Below, piece after piece: positions 9,508 through 17,197 of a stretch of DNA of 64,000 nt (position 1 is its first letter; every line of letters starts with the position of its first letter). The stretch is from the NCBI GenBank assembly GCA_905233825.1, contig CAJOFE010000002.1, positions 62,001-126,000 of the forward strand, read 5' to 3'. The DNA is from an uncultured Prevotella sp. Lineage in GTDB: Bacteria; Bacteroidota; Bacteroidia; Bacteroidales; Bacteroidaceae. The position numbers were made by a program, and so were the translations under genes. The notes beneath the pieces were generated by a model. It was not told where the DNA came from. It was given only the letters and a program-made list of their open reading frames with translations, and made no database searches.

Positions 9508-11862
9508 TTATTTCTTTATATTAATATCTTTCTGCGTTCCGTCGTATGTCACCATCTGTGTTTGGCCATCAGGTAAAACGATAGTGAACTGGCGCGTCTT
9601 CAGCATACCTGGGTACTCACCCTGGCGCTGGCCAATAGTCAGTGTGCGTGTGCGGTCGTCCCACTTGAAGGTGATGGTACTATAAACACCCTTTTCGTAG
9701 TTATAGCTATCGCCCTCGTCCTCATAGAGTGTAAACGAGCCGTTGGCACCAGGATAGACACGTATTTCGAGATTGTCCCACGCCTTCTCGCCCACATACT
9801 GCATCTCGGGGCCAAGGGGCAGGATGCTACCGGCACGTACAAACATCGGCACGCGGTCGAGCTTGGTCTCCAGTGTCACGTCCTTCCCACCCTGATAGTA
9901 CTGCCCTGTCCAGAAATCATACCAAGCAGCACCCCTCGGCAAGTATTTCGTAGCAGTCTTCGTAGCAGTGAAGTCAATGGCTCCTACAGGAGAACCTCCG
10001 GACACGTCCTGACGATCCCAGCCCGTCATGGCGTTTGTGCGGATTATCTTCTCCTCCGTATATTGTGGATCAACGATGGGACAAGCCAAAATGCTATGAC
10101 CGAACAGGAACTCGTCAGTCATATCCCACACTTTCCGATCCTGGGCAAAATCGGCAAACAGCGGACGCATGTAGCTATCGTTGTTGCTCGTTACCTGCCA
10201 TGCAATGCTATATAAATAAGGTATCAAGCGATAGCGCAGACGAATCTGCTTCTCGATGGCATCGTAAATGGGCTCGCCCTTTTGGCCGAACTGCCATATT
10301 TCGCGGGGTGCGTCGGCACCGTGGCTACGGAACACGGGACAGAACAATCCATACTGCATCCAGCGTACATAGAGTTCCTGGAACTGAGGATTCTTTGGAG
10401 CCGAGCCACCCCCACGGGTATTGTACGAGCCACAGAAGAAACCACCAATATCGGTATTGAAGTTGGGATTACCAGTCAACGAGAAACTCAAGCCTGCAGG
10501 CACCTGCTTGCGCAACATGTCCCACGACGAGTTCACATCGCCGCTCCACATGTTTGAACCGTAATGCTGTTGACCTGCATACGACGAGCGAGTCATGATG
10601 AAGACACGTTTGCCCCTGTCATCCTTTCTTTGCGACTGATAGATGCCACGTACGGTCTCCAAGGGGAAGGCATTGCGCAATGAGCGCCAAGTACCACCAG
10701 TGACGGGATGCTCGTAGTCACTCTCCTTCGGATTGAAGAAGTCAGGGTCGGTCGAGTCCATCCACCACGCGTCAGTGCCATAGTCGTAGAGCGTCTTCAG
10801 GTATTTCCAGTAGATGTCACGAGCTACAGGACTGAAGGCATCATATACCTTTACACCCGAAGGATACTTCATGATGGGAGGCCATACGTGCGAGATACCG
10901 CTCTGCGGCCACGTCTCGATAGGCAGCAACAGTCCTTTCTCGTTGAGTTCACGGAACTGCTGCGTCATCGGGCCAAAGCTGGCCCAGATGCTGATCATGA
11001 AGTGGGCGTGCTTCTTGTGGACATTGTCAATCATCTGCTTACCATTGCTAAAATCCTCAGCAAGGAAATCCATCGCATTCCACAGATAGTTGCTTCCCCA
11101 GTACTGCCAGTCCTGGATAATGCCATCGAGGGGCACGTTCAGGGCTCGGTACTGGTCGACAATACCTTCCGTTTCGCGGGCGGTCTTATAGCGTTCCTTC
11201 GACTGCCAGTAGCCGTAGGTCCACATAGGGAACATCGGCACGTCGCCGCTGAGGAAGCGCATCTGAGCTATCACGCCGTCGGCACTTCCGCCATATATAA
11301 AGTAATAGTCAACACCCTGACCAGCCTCAGAGGTAAACGACATTCCGTTGGCATCGTCCTCGAAGAGCGTCGGTGAATAGTTCTCCCAGTAGAGGCCCCA
11401 GCCCTTGATGCTCTGCAGCACATTCTGGAAGTCCTCAAGGTTCGACTGTTCCATGCGCTTCTTCTCGCCTCGGCGGTTCATCTTACCGTTCTGGATGGTT
11501 CCCAGTCCATAGATGGCCTCGTCCTTGTCAAGCTGAAAAGTCTGACTAACCTCAAACTCATCAATATTCTTCCGTATCAGACTCCAATCCTTCTCCCTTA
11601 AAAGTACCTTACCCTTGCTCGTCATAAACGTAAGGCTTTGTGTCTCTGGATTGAGCTTTACTGTCAGTTCACTGCTCGTCCATGTGTTACCTTTCTGGGT
11701 AACAACAACATTTTCGGGCTTTGCCGTTACTACCAGCGTCTTGGTGGGCTTGCCTTTCACCACATGCACGATGCTTGGTGTGAAGAACTCAATCTTCACC
11801 TCCTGTGCCATACTGGCCATAACTGCCAGCAATGCTGCAAATGTCATTACAACTCTCTTCAT
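9508..11862 (-). CDS. GH31 alpha-xylosidase/alpha-glucosidase family enzyme
   Basis: Family 31 glycosidase, 784 residues, signal peptide MKRVVMTFAALLAVMASMAQ. An N-terminal beta-sandwich (EAIYGLGTIQNGKMNRRG) leads into the barrel, with PLDGIIQDWQYWG, nucleophile Asp near 369 (AWWMDSTDPDF), acid/base Asp near 442 (MWSGDVNSSWD) and TGNPNFNTDIGGFF. The WMDSTDPDF form and the PUL setting resemble alpha-xylosidases and related exo-enzymes; the complex-xylan locus of Bacteroides ovatus also has a GH31. Alpha-glucosidase or alpha-galactosidase activity remains possible. The C-terminal beta domain is complete and has no sorting tail. Lies 22 bp after the CotH-like gene. Confidence 0.9.
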   Translation of the reverse strand: MKRVVMTFAALLAVMASMAQEVKIEFFTPSIVHVVKGKPTKTLVVTAKPENVVVTQKGNTWTSSELTVKLNPETQSLTFMTSKGKVLLREKDWSLIRKNIDEFEVSQTFQLDKDEAIYGLGTIQNGKMNRRGEKKRMEQSNLEDFQNVLQSIKGWGLYWENYSPTLFEDDANGMSFTSEAGQGVDYYFIYGGSADGVIAQMRFLSGDVPMFPMWTYGYWQSKERYKTARETEGIVDQYRALNVPLDGIIQDWQYWGSNYLWNAMDFLAEDFSNGKQMIDNVHKKHAHFMISIWASFGPMTQQFRELNEKGLLLPIETWPQSGISHVWPPIMKYPSGVKVYDAFSPVARDIYWKYLKTLYDYGTDAWWMDSTDPDFFNPKESDYEHPVTGGTWRSLRNAFPLETVRGIYQSQRKDDRGKRVFIMTRSSYAGQQHYGSNMWSGDVNSSWDMLRKQVPAGLSFSLTGNPNFNTDIGGFFCGSYNTRGGGSAPKNPQFQELYVRWMQYGLFCPVFRSHGADAPREIWQFGQKGEPIYDAIEKQIRLRYRLIPYLYSIAWQVTSNNDSYMRPLFADFAQDRKVWDMTDEFLFGHSILACPIVDPQYTEEKIIRTNAMTGWDRQDVSGGSPVGAIDFTATKTATKYLPRGAAWYDFWTGQYYQGGKDVTLETKLDRVPMFVRAGSILPLGPEMQYVGEKAWDNLEIRVYPGANGSFTLYEDEGDSYNYEKGVYSTITFKWDDRTRTLTIGQRQGEYPGMLKTRQFTIVLPDGQTQMVTYDGTQKDINIKK

Positions 11863-11884
11863 CTTACTATGTTTATATTTATTA

Positions 11885-14239
11885 TTACTTAATCAATATC
11901 TTTCTGCCATTCCTGATGTATATGCCTGGCTTGGGATGAGTCACCCTGCGTCCTTGCAGGTCATAGACAATAAAAGAATCGGCGAGTGGCAAGTGATGAC
12001 TGGCAATGTCGAGCCGCTCCTCCTTCGGAATGAGATAGGCTGCCAGCACATTGGCTGTACTGCCCCAATCCACCTTGATGGCGTTCAGGTGAACAAAATC
12101 GTCGTTACGAGACGATCCCTCATTCTGGGTGGGAACGATCTTTAAATCGTTCAGGTTAAACACGATGGCCTGATACTCCCCGTTCCAATAGGCATCCTGC
12201 TCATTGAACGAGACAGAAATCTCCTTCCATGGCCCAGAGGGTACTAAGCGGTTAGCCAGAATACGAAGGCCACTACCCCTTCCACGTAGCACCAGATAGT
12301 CATAGTCTGAAAGGTCGGCAAACTGATTATAGCCAACCCCCACGAAACCAGCTATGGCAGTACCGCCACCCGCTTCTACACCAAAGTTCCAATCTACACT
12401 AACATGCTTATCCAATGGCTGGGCGTCTGCACCCGTGCCGTCCCACTCATGGAACATCGAGGCGGTCAGCAACTCCCAACCGTCAGGCATTTCAAAGTCA
12501 TCAATACCCACGAAGTTGATGATACTATTGAGCACATATTCCGACCGCACAGGGAAATACTTTGTCAGTAAACGGTTTCGCTCAACCATATAAGTATCAT
12601 CGACGGTATAAAGATCTCCACGCGACTGCCAAGGATGCACGTCGCGGCGATAGTCACCCCAGCGGGCCGCCTCACAATAGAGCGCATCAGAGATGGTGTG
12701 ATAGAGACTATCCCACACCTCCACTACCGACTCCTGCCCTAGCAGGCCACCATCGACAAGCACCTCTTTGGCACGGTGCAGATAGCGACGAGCAAAATCT
12801 TCATTCATAAGCAGATTCTGGAAGATGCCCGTGGGATAGCTACTACCATTGTTCTTTGAAAGCACGTTCTCACGCTCACTCTCCAGAATAATCTCAGAAT
12901 CCCAACAAAGGAAGCGGAAACCCTGACTATCAGTACCATGCCGGCGAATAGCATACCAGTTATGATGATCCCAGTCGGTGTTGCCACCATACTGATTAAT
13001 GAGCATATAGTCGATGAAGGCATCAATGTCGAGCAACGAATCCTGCAACTGCTGGTAGGCTTCATCAGGAGCAATGTCTTTAGATGAACCGCCGACCGCA
13101 CGTGCCGTCGCCACCATAAGCTGCCAAGCATCAAGGGTTCCCTCGCTGGCTTCAATATGATAGCCACCATCTTCTTCCAGCTTGATGACGTCGATGTCGC
13201 TCTTGCTACCGCCCAGATGATCTTTGCCATATTGGTCATCCACGCGCTCGGCAATGTTGTATAGTCCCCAATACATGCCATTGAGGAAAAGGTTCACATA
13301 GAGGGCATTCACACTGGTGTGTCCCATTCGGCGCTGCATGCGCCGAGCCCAGACATCACGGGTATATTGTGCCTTCTGACGGTTGCCTTCAGCCCAGTGC
13401 TGCCAGGCATTGCCAAAATGGCAACGCAGTACTAGCTGGTCAAATTTCTTTGGCTCGTCCTCGCCAAAGAGTGGATATTGTAATGTCTTAGGCCCATACT
13501 GCTCTTTAAAGACCAAACGCAAGGAGTGCTTGGGATTCTTCTCTGCCAAACGGCCATGCCCGCCATGCAGACGTAGACCGCAAGTAGTTGAGAAATCTCT
13601 CCTCTCCAAAGGAGACGTCTCTCCGCGGCTGGGGGTAAACAATTCCACACTGGCAGGGCGCGTCCAGCCATGCCCCGTCGGATCGCCCACGGGTGGGCCT
13701 GTAAAAATATAGATGCCTCCACGCTCGGGATCGTTCTCATGACTGAACAGATGGTCACGGTCAGTGACGATGCTCAAAATGGGCAGACTCTTCAATCCTT
13801 CGGCAATCTTCACACGTAGTACGGGGTCGGCCACCATCTCGGGATCCATCTCATAGTCTGCAGGTGCCGTGCCCTCCATCTGTGTATAATCGCCCCATTC
13901 CGAGGGATACCCCTCTGGCGTGTTCGACTGGCAGAGCACGGAATTGACAAAGATATAAGTAGCCGTTACAACAGGCGAGCAGACACTGTCGTCTTTCACC
14001 TCCACAGCCCGAAGTAGTGTAGTAGTGCTGAACACCAGCGGCTGCACATACTTCGTACTAGCCGCCGTTGGTGTACTGCCATCTGTAGTATAGCAGACGG
14101 TAGCATCGACATCAGTAGGCTCAATGGCCACCATAAGCTCAGGTACATCATAGAGACCATGCAATTGACTGAAACGCGGCTGTGCCATAGACAAAGAGCC
14201 TATGGCAACAGCAACGAATAACAGTATCAGTCGTTTCAT
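11885..14239 (-). CDS. CotH-like kinase-fold secreted protein
   Basis: Secreted protein of about 784 residues. An in-frame ATG exists further upstream (14272), but the ATG at 14239 begins a proper signal peptide (MKRLILLFVAVAIGSLSMAQ) and avoids overlap with the preceding GH43. Order: chitobiase/HexC-type Ig module (YTTDGSTPTAAST), CotH domain (CGLRLHGGHGR...KHSLRLVFK, NALYVNLFLNGMYWGLYNI, the DWDHHNWYAIRR block, FRFLCWDSE), a beta-sandwich, and tail IVYDLQGRRV...GIYIRNG. CotH of Bacillus is a secreted protein kinase; CotH proteins beside Bacteroidota glycan loci have no established role. An in-frame insert, PSRGETSPLERR, encoded by a GC-rich repeat (13,596-13,635), interrupts the start of the domain. 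Confidence 0.82.
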   Translation of the reverse strand: MKRLILLFVAVAIGSLSMAQPRFSQLHGLYDVPELMVAIEPTDVDATVCYTTDGSTPTAASTKYVQPLVFSTTTLLRAVEVKDDSVCSPVVTATYIFVNSVLCQSNTPEGYPSEWGDYTQMEGTAPADYEMDPEMVADPVLRVKIAEGLKSLPILSIVTDRDHLFSHENDPERGGIYIFTGPPVGDPTGHGWTRPASVELFTPSRGETSPLERRDFSTTCGLRLHGGHGRLAEKNPKHSLRLVFKEQYGPKTLQYPLFGEDEPKKFDQLVLRCHFGNAWQHWAEGNRQKAQYTRDVWARRMQRRMGHTSVNALYVNLFLNGMYWGLYNIAERVDDQYGKDHLGGSKSDIDVIKLEEDGGYHIEASEGTLDAWQLMVATARAVGGSSKDIAPDEAYQQLQDSLLDIDAFIDYMLINQYGGNTDWDHHNWYAIRRHGTDSQGFRFLCWDSEIILESERENVLSKNNGSSYPTGIFQNLLMNEDFARRYLHRAKEVLVDGGLLGQESVVEVWDSLYHTISDALYCEAARWGDYRRDVHPWQSRGDLYTVDDTYMVERNRLLTKYFPVRSEYVLNSIINFVGIDDFEMPDGWELLTASMFHEWDGTGADAQPLDKHVSVDWNFGVEAGGGTAIAGFVGVGYNQFADLSDYDYLVLRGRGSGLRILANRLVPSGPWKEISVSFNEQDAYWNGEYQAIVFNLNDLKIVPTQNEGSSRNDDFVHLNAIKVDWGSTANVLAAYLIPKEERLDIASHHLPLADSFIVYDLQGRRVTHPKPGIYIRNGRKILIK
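13596..13635. repeat. GC-rich palindromic element in frame inside the CotH-like gene
   Basis: CTCTCC...CTCTCCAAAGGAGA...CTCTCCGCGGCTGGGGG contains several inverted repeats and differs from the surrounding coding sequence. It encodes PSRGETSPLERR between PASVELFT and DFSTTCGLRLHGG. It looks like a dispersed repeat element that has entered a gene in frame. Confidence 0.5.
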
Positions 14240-14249
14240 GCCGATGGTA

Positions 14250-15911
14250 CTACTCACCACGCTGATAGTCAAAGCAATCTACGTCAATATAGCCTCCTGC
14301 TTTCTTCGTGGCATAGTTGAAGATAGCAAACTTCGAACCCATGAAGAAACGACGATAGTCAAATATCATCCTGTAGGCACGGCTACCAATGGGCTGCCAC
14401 TCCTGGCCGTCGAGGCTGTAGAAGAAATTAGCAGCATCGTGACCGCCACCGCGCTCACCAGGACGGAAGTCACCATCCACACGCAGGCTGATAGTTTTGG
14501 TGTCACGTGCCAATTCCACTGTCTCCTTCAGGTTTTCCTCCACATTGGTCACAGCCTTGTTGCGGTCGTTCAGACTCACCTTCTGCTCGCTCATCTCCAG
14601 CACCAGTTTCTTGCCGCTTTTCTTAATCGTAAGCACACCGCTATCGCCATTGAAAGCCGACAGACCGCAGCAGTCGCCATCTTTCATATGCGAGATGTCA
14701 ATGCTCACAGAGCCACTGCATGTGGGACCCTCCATACGCTGCGTCAGCGTGTTAGGAGCAAGATAAAGATTAGGCACCACGCGGCTTGTCTTCAGGCGGA
14801 GATAGCCTGGACGCTCCGTCAAACTCCATGATGCATCCACAGGATTGTGGTTCCACTGCCAGTGCAAGCCCAGCTTCTCCGACGAGAAGTCATCGGGCTG
14901 CACAATATTCTTCACGGGTTGTCCGCTCTTGTAGGGGCGCATCACATCGGGCACTTTGCCGTTCTCGTCACCCAACATCGGCCAACCGTCAATCCAGCGC
15001 ACGGGCGATAACGTCAGCACGCGACCCACGCCGCCACGATCTTGGAACATAATGCCATACCAATCACCCTCCTTTGTATCGACGATGGTACCCTGTGCCA
15101 AATAGGAGAAACCGCCGAAGTCGCTTTCCAAGATAACAGCCTTCTCCCATTTGCCCATTAGGTCTTTCGTGCGATAACACACCTCACGGCGATGACGCCC
15201 AGGGGAATAAACATGTGAGATGAGCTGAGCATAGTACGTGCCCTGATGCTTGATGACACGGGTACCCTCTAGCAGACCACGCTCGTCCTCCTCACGCTGG
15301 AAGTAATGACGTAGGCTACCCTCCACGACTCCCTTCAGGTCGCGAGTCAGTTGACACATCTCACCCGTACCGAAGAACACATAGGGAGTGCCGTCGTCGT
15401 CGAAGAATAGCGTGGCATCATGGAAATGGCGTAGACGAGCGTGGATAGTCCACGGTCCTTCGGCTTTCGGCGCAGTGAATATATAGGTGTCGCCCATCGA
15501 TCCGCTCTCATTGGGAGCCAATAGCGCCCAAAACTTGCCGTCGTGATATTTTAGCGACGTGGCCCACTGTCCGCGACCATACACGGTGCCTACCTCCTGG
15601 CTGTTGCCCTGCTGGTCGAGAGGCAGCGTAAATGTGAGGTCGTACTTAGGCGAGTCCGTCAGCTTGTCAAAGATATAGCCCACCGTCTCCCAGTTCTTCA
15701 GGTCTTTCGATGCCATCACCGGAGCGCCTGGCATAAGGTGCATGGTGGTAGATACCAGATAGAACGTGTCATCCACACGAATCACGTCGGGATCAGGCAC
15801 GTCGGCCCACAGCATCGGGTTCTGTATTCTCTCCGTTGTCGGGAGCGTAATCTGCGCACTGGCCGTCAAGGTCAGTAAGCAAAAAGCAAAAAGCAAAAGT
15901 CTTTTTTTCAT
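14250..15911 (-). CDS. GH43 beta-xylosidase/arabinofuranosidase with C-terminal beta-sandwich
   Basis: First gene of the seven-gene enzyme operon. 553 residues. The GH43 propeller begins NPMLWADVPDPDVIRVDDTFYLVSTT with the base Asp near 40; RHFHDATLFFDDDG and LLEGTRVIKH carry the second Asp and the acid Glu. A concanavalin-like sandwich (about 330-550, FSSEKLGLHWQWNHNP... FFYSLDGQEWQPIG) is the GH43 C2-type domain seen in beta-xylosidase and arabinofuranosidase subfamilies; the layout resembles subfamily 12 but I cannot confirm it. The likely role is removing arabinose or xylose from xylo-oligosaccharides. A TAACTTTG promoter box lies 35 bp upstream. The signal peptide (MKKRLLLFAFCLLTLTASAQ) is encoded by a 7-bp repeat. 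Confidence 0.88.
   Translation of the reverse strand: MKKRLLLFAFCLLTLTASAQITLPTTERIQNPMLWADVPDPDVIRVDDTFYLVSTTMHLMPGAPVMASKDLKNWETVGYIFDKLTDSPKYDLTFTLPLDQQGNSQEVGTVYGRGQWATSLKYHDGKFWALLAPNESGSMGDTYIFTAPKAEGPWTIHARLRHFHDATLFFDDDGTPYVFFGTGEMCQLTRDLKGVVEGSLRHYFQREEDERGLLEGTRVIKHQGTYYAQLISHVYSPGRHRREVCYRTKDLMGKWEKAVILESDFGGFSYLAQGTIVDTKEGDWYGIMFQDRGGVGRVLTLSPVRWIDGWPMLGDENGKVPDVMRPYKSGQPVKNIVQPDDFSSEKLGLHWQWNHNPVDASWSLTERPGYLRLKTSRVVPNLYLAPNTLTQRMEGPTCSGSVSIDISHMKDGDCCGLSAFNGDSGVLTIKKSGKKLVLEMSEQKVSLNDRNKAVTNVEENLKETVELARDTKTISLRVDGDFRPGERGGGHDAANFFYSLDGQEWQPIGSRAYRMIFDYRRFFMGSKFAIFNYATKKAGGYIDVDCFDYQRGE
15878..15899. repeat. Heptamer repeat inside the GH43 signal-peptide codons
   Basis: The minus strand reads CTTTT, GCTTTTT, GCTTTTT, GCTTA with a 7-bp period. 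It encodes LLLFAFCLL of the signal peptide. Confidence 0.7.
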
Positions 15912-15945
15912 GTCGTTTTAGTGTTTAGGTATATAATTTACGCTG

Positions 15946-15953
15946 CAAAGTTA
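15946..15953 (-). promoter_or_regulatory. Bacteroidota -7 promoter box (TAACTTTG) of the enzyme operon
   Basis: CAAAGTTA on the plus strand gives TAACTTTG on the minus strand, 35 bp before the first GH43 ATG. The -33 element is weak or absent, as expected for an activator-dependent PUL promoter (inference). Confidence 0.6.
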
Positions 15954-15998
15954 CGAAAAAATTATCAATAAACTTTCTCTTTTCGTTTCATTTTTTTA

Positions 15999-16035
15999 CA
16001 AAAAAGTGGCAAGCATACACTTTTGCATGCCTGCC
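15999..16035 (-). terminator. Intrinsic terminator after endonuclease I
   Basis: GGCAGGCATGC pairs with GTATGCTTGCC (two G-U pairs), then ACTTTTTTG on the minus strand. A near-copy of this hairpin lies after the next gene upstream (17,111-17,146). Confidence 0.65.
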
Positions 16036-16049
16036 TCTTACAAAAAGGC

Positions 16050-16089
16050 CTGTATGTGAATTATTTCACAAGTACTTTCTCGATGACGA
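16050..16089. repeat. Direct repeat copy 1: stop-codon and sorting-tail cassette
   Basis: 40 bp identical to 17,158-17,197. The similarity extends over the upstream hairpin (from about 16,008) and the tail codons (to about 16,170). It covers the last codons of endonuclease I. Confidence 0.8.
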
Positions 16090-17101
16090 CAGTTCCGTCG
16101 CCCATCAATTTCCGGAGGATATTGACACCCTTCTGAGCCTTGGCGATGCGGTGACCGTTGAGGTCGTAGATGACACGGCTCTCCGTTGTGCCAAAGGTAG
16201 CGTTAAGCTCAATCATACCAAGAGTGGGGTCGCGATCATAGTCATCATAGCTAAAGGTCACACCCTTCTTATCGCCCCAAATATAGTCCTCCAGACCAGG
16301 ATAGTCAATGAAAGGGTTGCGATTCTGCTGAATGCCATAGACGGCATTATTGCGATTCGTCTCTTTCTCGCTGACGGGATCGTCCTTCGCCCACTGCATC
16401 AACATCTTCAGCTGCCACGGAGAAAGGCCAGGATAGGTGCTACCGTCGAGCGTAGGTTGAACATCTGCGTAATTCATAAACCAATCAGCCAACTTCTCCT
16501 CATAGCAGGTCACCATATAAAAATAGGTACGCGCGAAATCGCCTTTGTATTGATCGTTAGGCTCAAAGACAATACCTGTATATCCTTCTATGGTACACTT
16601 ACCCAACTTGCTGAAGTCATTAGCCGACTTATAACTTTCGCCATTATTCTCACCAAAAGGATAGTTGGCACGTTTGTTGTTGACGAATTTATCAGTAGGA
16701 TATACGTGGTGCAAGTCGGTGTACATAGGCATTACCTTACCTCCAAACCAACTATTGGGGAAGGAATGCTCACGGTTGTAGAACTGTCCTTCTTGGTTTC
16801 CACTACCCGAATCCTGATCTGTTTCGAAAGTCATCTCACGCTTATTGGAGTACATGTCCCATACCGTTCCGTTGGGGCGTGCATCGGTGGTTTGGAAATG
16901 AGTCCACAGCGCTTTATAGGCTTCACTGAGCGATCCACCCTCATCACGGTTGTAGATAATGCCACAAAGGGCCGTCTTCAGCTCGCCCCCCCTCTTGCCG
17001 TCGGCGCTACTGTAGTAGGTTCCCGAATTATTGGGACCTTGAGCCCATGACGATGCGACACACATCATCAAGGTCAATGGTAAAAGAATTGTTCTTTTCA
17101 T
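16061..17101 (-). CDS. Secreted endonuclease I family nuclease
   Basis: 346 residues with signal peptide MKRTILLPLTLMMCVASSWA. The core is the endonuclease I (EndA/Bsn) fold: YNREHSFPNSWFGG near 110 and TDLHHVYPTDKFVNNKRANYPFGE near 128-150 hold the His/Asn/Arg metal-dependent active site. The C-terminus is a sorting-type tail (VIYDLNGHRIAKAQKGVNILRK) almost identical to that of the upstream 1280-residue protein, so surface display or release by type IX secretion is likely. The family degrades DNA or RNA non-specifically, so the role may be nutrient scavenging or eDNA removal, not glycan breakdown. It lies 67 bp after the hairpin-terminated upstream gene and has no clear promoter of its own. 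Confidence 0.9.
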   Translation of the reverse strand: MKRTILLPLTLMMCVASSWAQGPNNSGTYYSSADGKRGGELKTALCGIIYNRDEGGSLSEAYKALWTHFQTTDARPNGTVWDMYSNKREMTFETDQDSGSGNQEGQFYNREHSFPNSWFGGKVMPMYTDLHHVYPTDKFVNNKRANYPFGENNGESYKSANDFSKLGKCTIEGYTGIVFEPNDQYKGDFARTYFYMVTCYEEKLADWFMNYADVQPTLDGSTYPGLSPWQLKMLMQWAKDDPVSEKETNRNNAVYGIQQNRNPFIDYPGLEDYIWGDKKGVTFSYDDYDRDPTLGMIELNATFGTTESRVIYDLNGHRIAKAQKGVNILRKLMGDGTVVIEKVLVK

Positions 17102-17110
17102 CTAACTATG

Positions 17111-17146
17111 AAGAGGCAAGCATGCACTAGGGCATGCCCGCCTCTT
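17111..17146 (-). terminator. Strong hairpin after the 1280-residue gene
   Basis: AAGAGGCAAGCATGC (17,111-17,125) pairs with GCATGCCCGCCTCTT (17,132-17,146), a 15-bp stem with two G-U pairs on the minus strand. The downstream T-run is poor, so it may attenuate or stabilise the 3' end more than terminate. Confidence 0.5.
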
Positions 17147-17157
17147 TAAAAAAGGGT

Positions 17158-17197
17158 CTGTATGTGAATTATTTCACAAGTACTTTCTCGATGACGA
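17158..17197. repeat. Direct repeat copy 2: stop-codon and sorting-tail cassette
   Basis: Identical over 40 bp to 16,050-16,089, covering the final codons (VIEKVLVK and stop) and the bases just after them. Confidence 0.8.

Noticed and set aside
14240..14272. Upstream start at 14,272 for the CotH-like gene
   Set aside because: It would overlap the GH43 gene and put 11 extra residues before a complete signal peptide.
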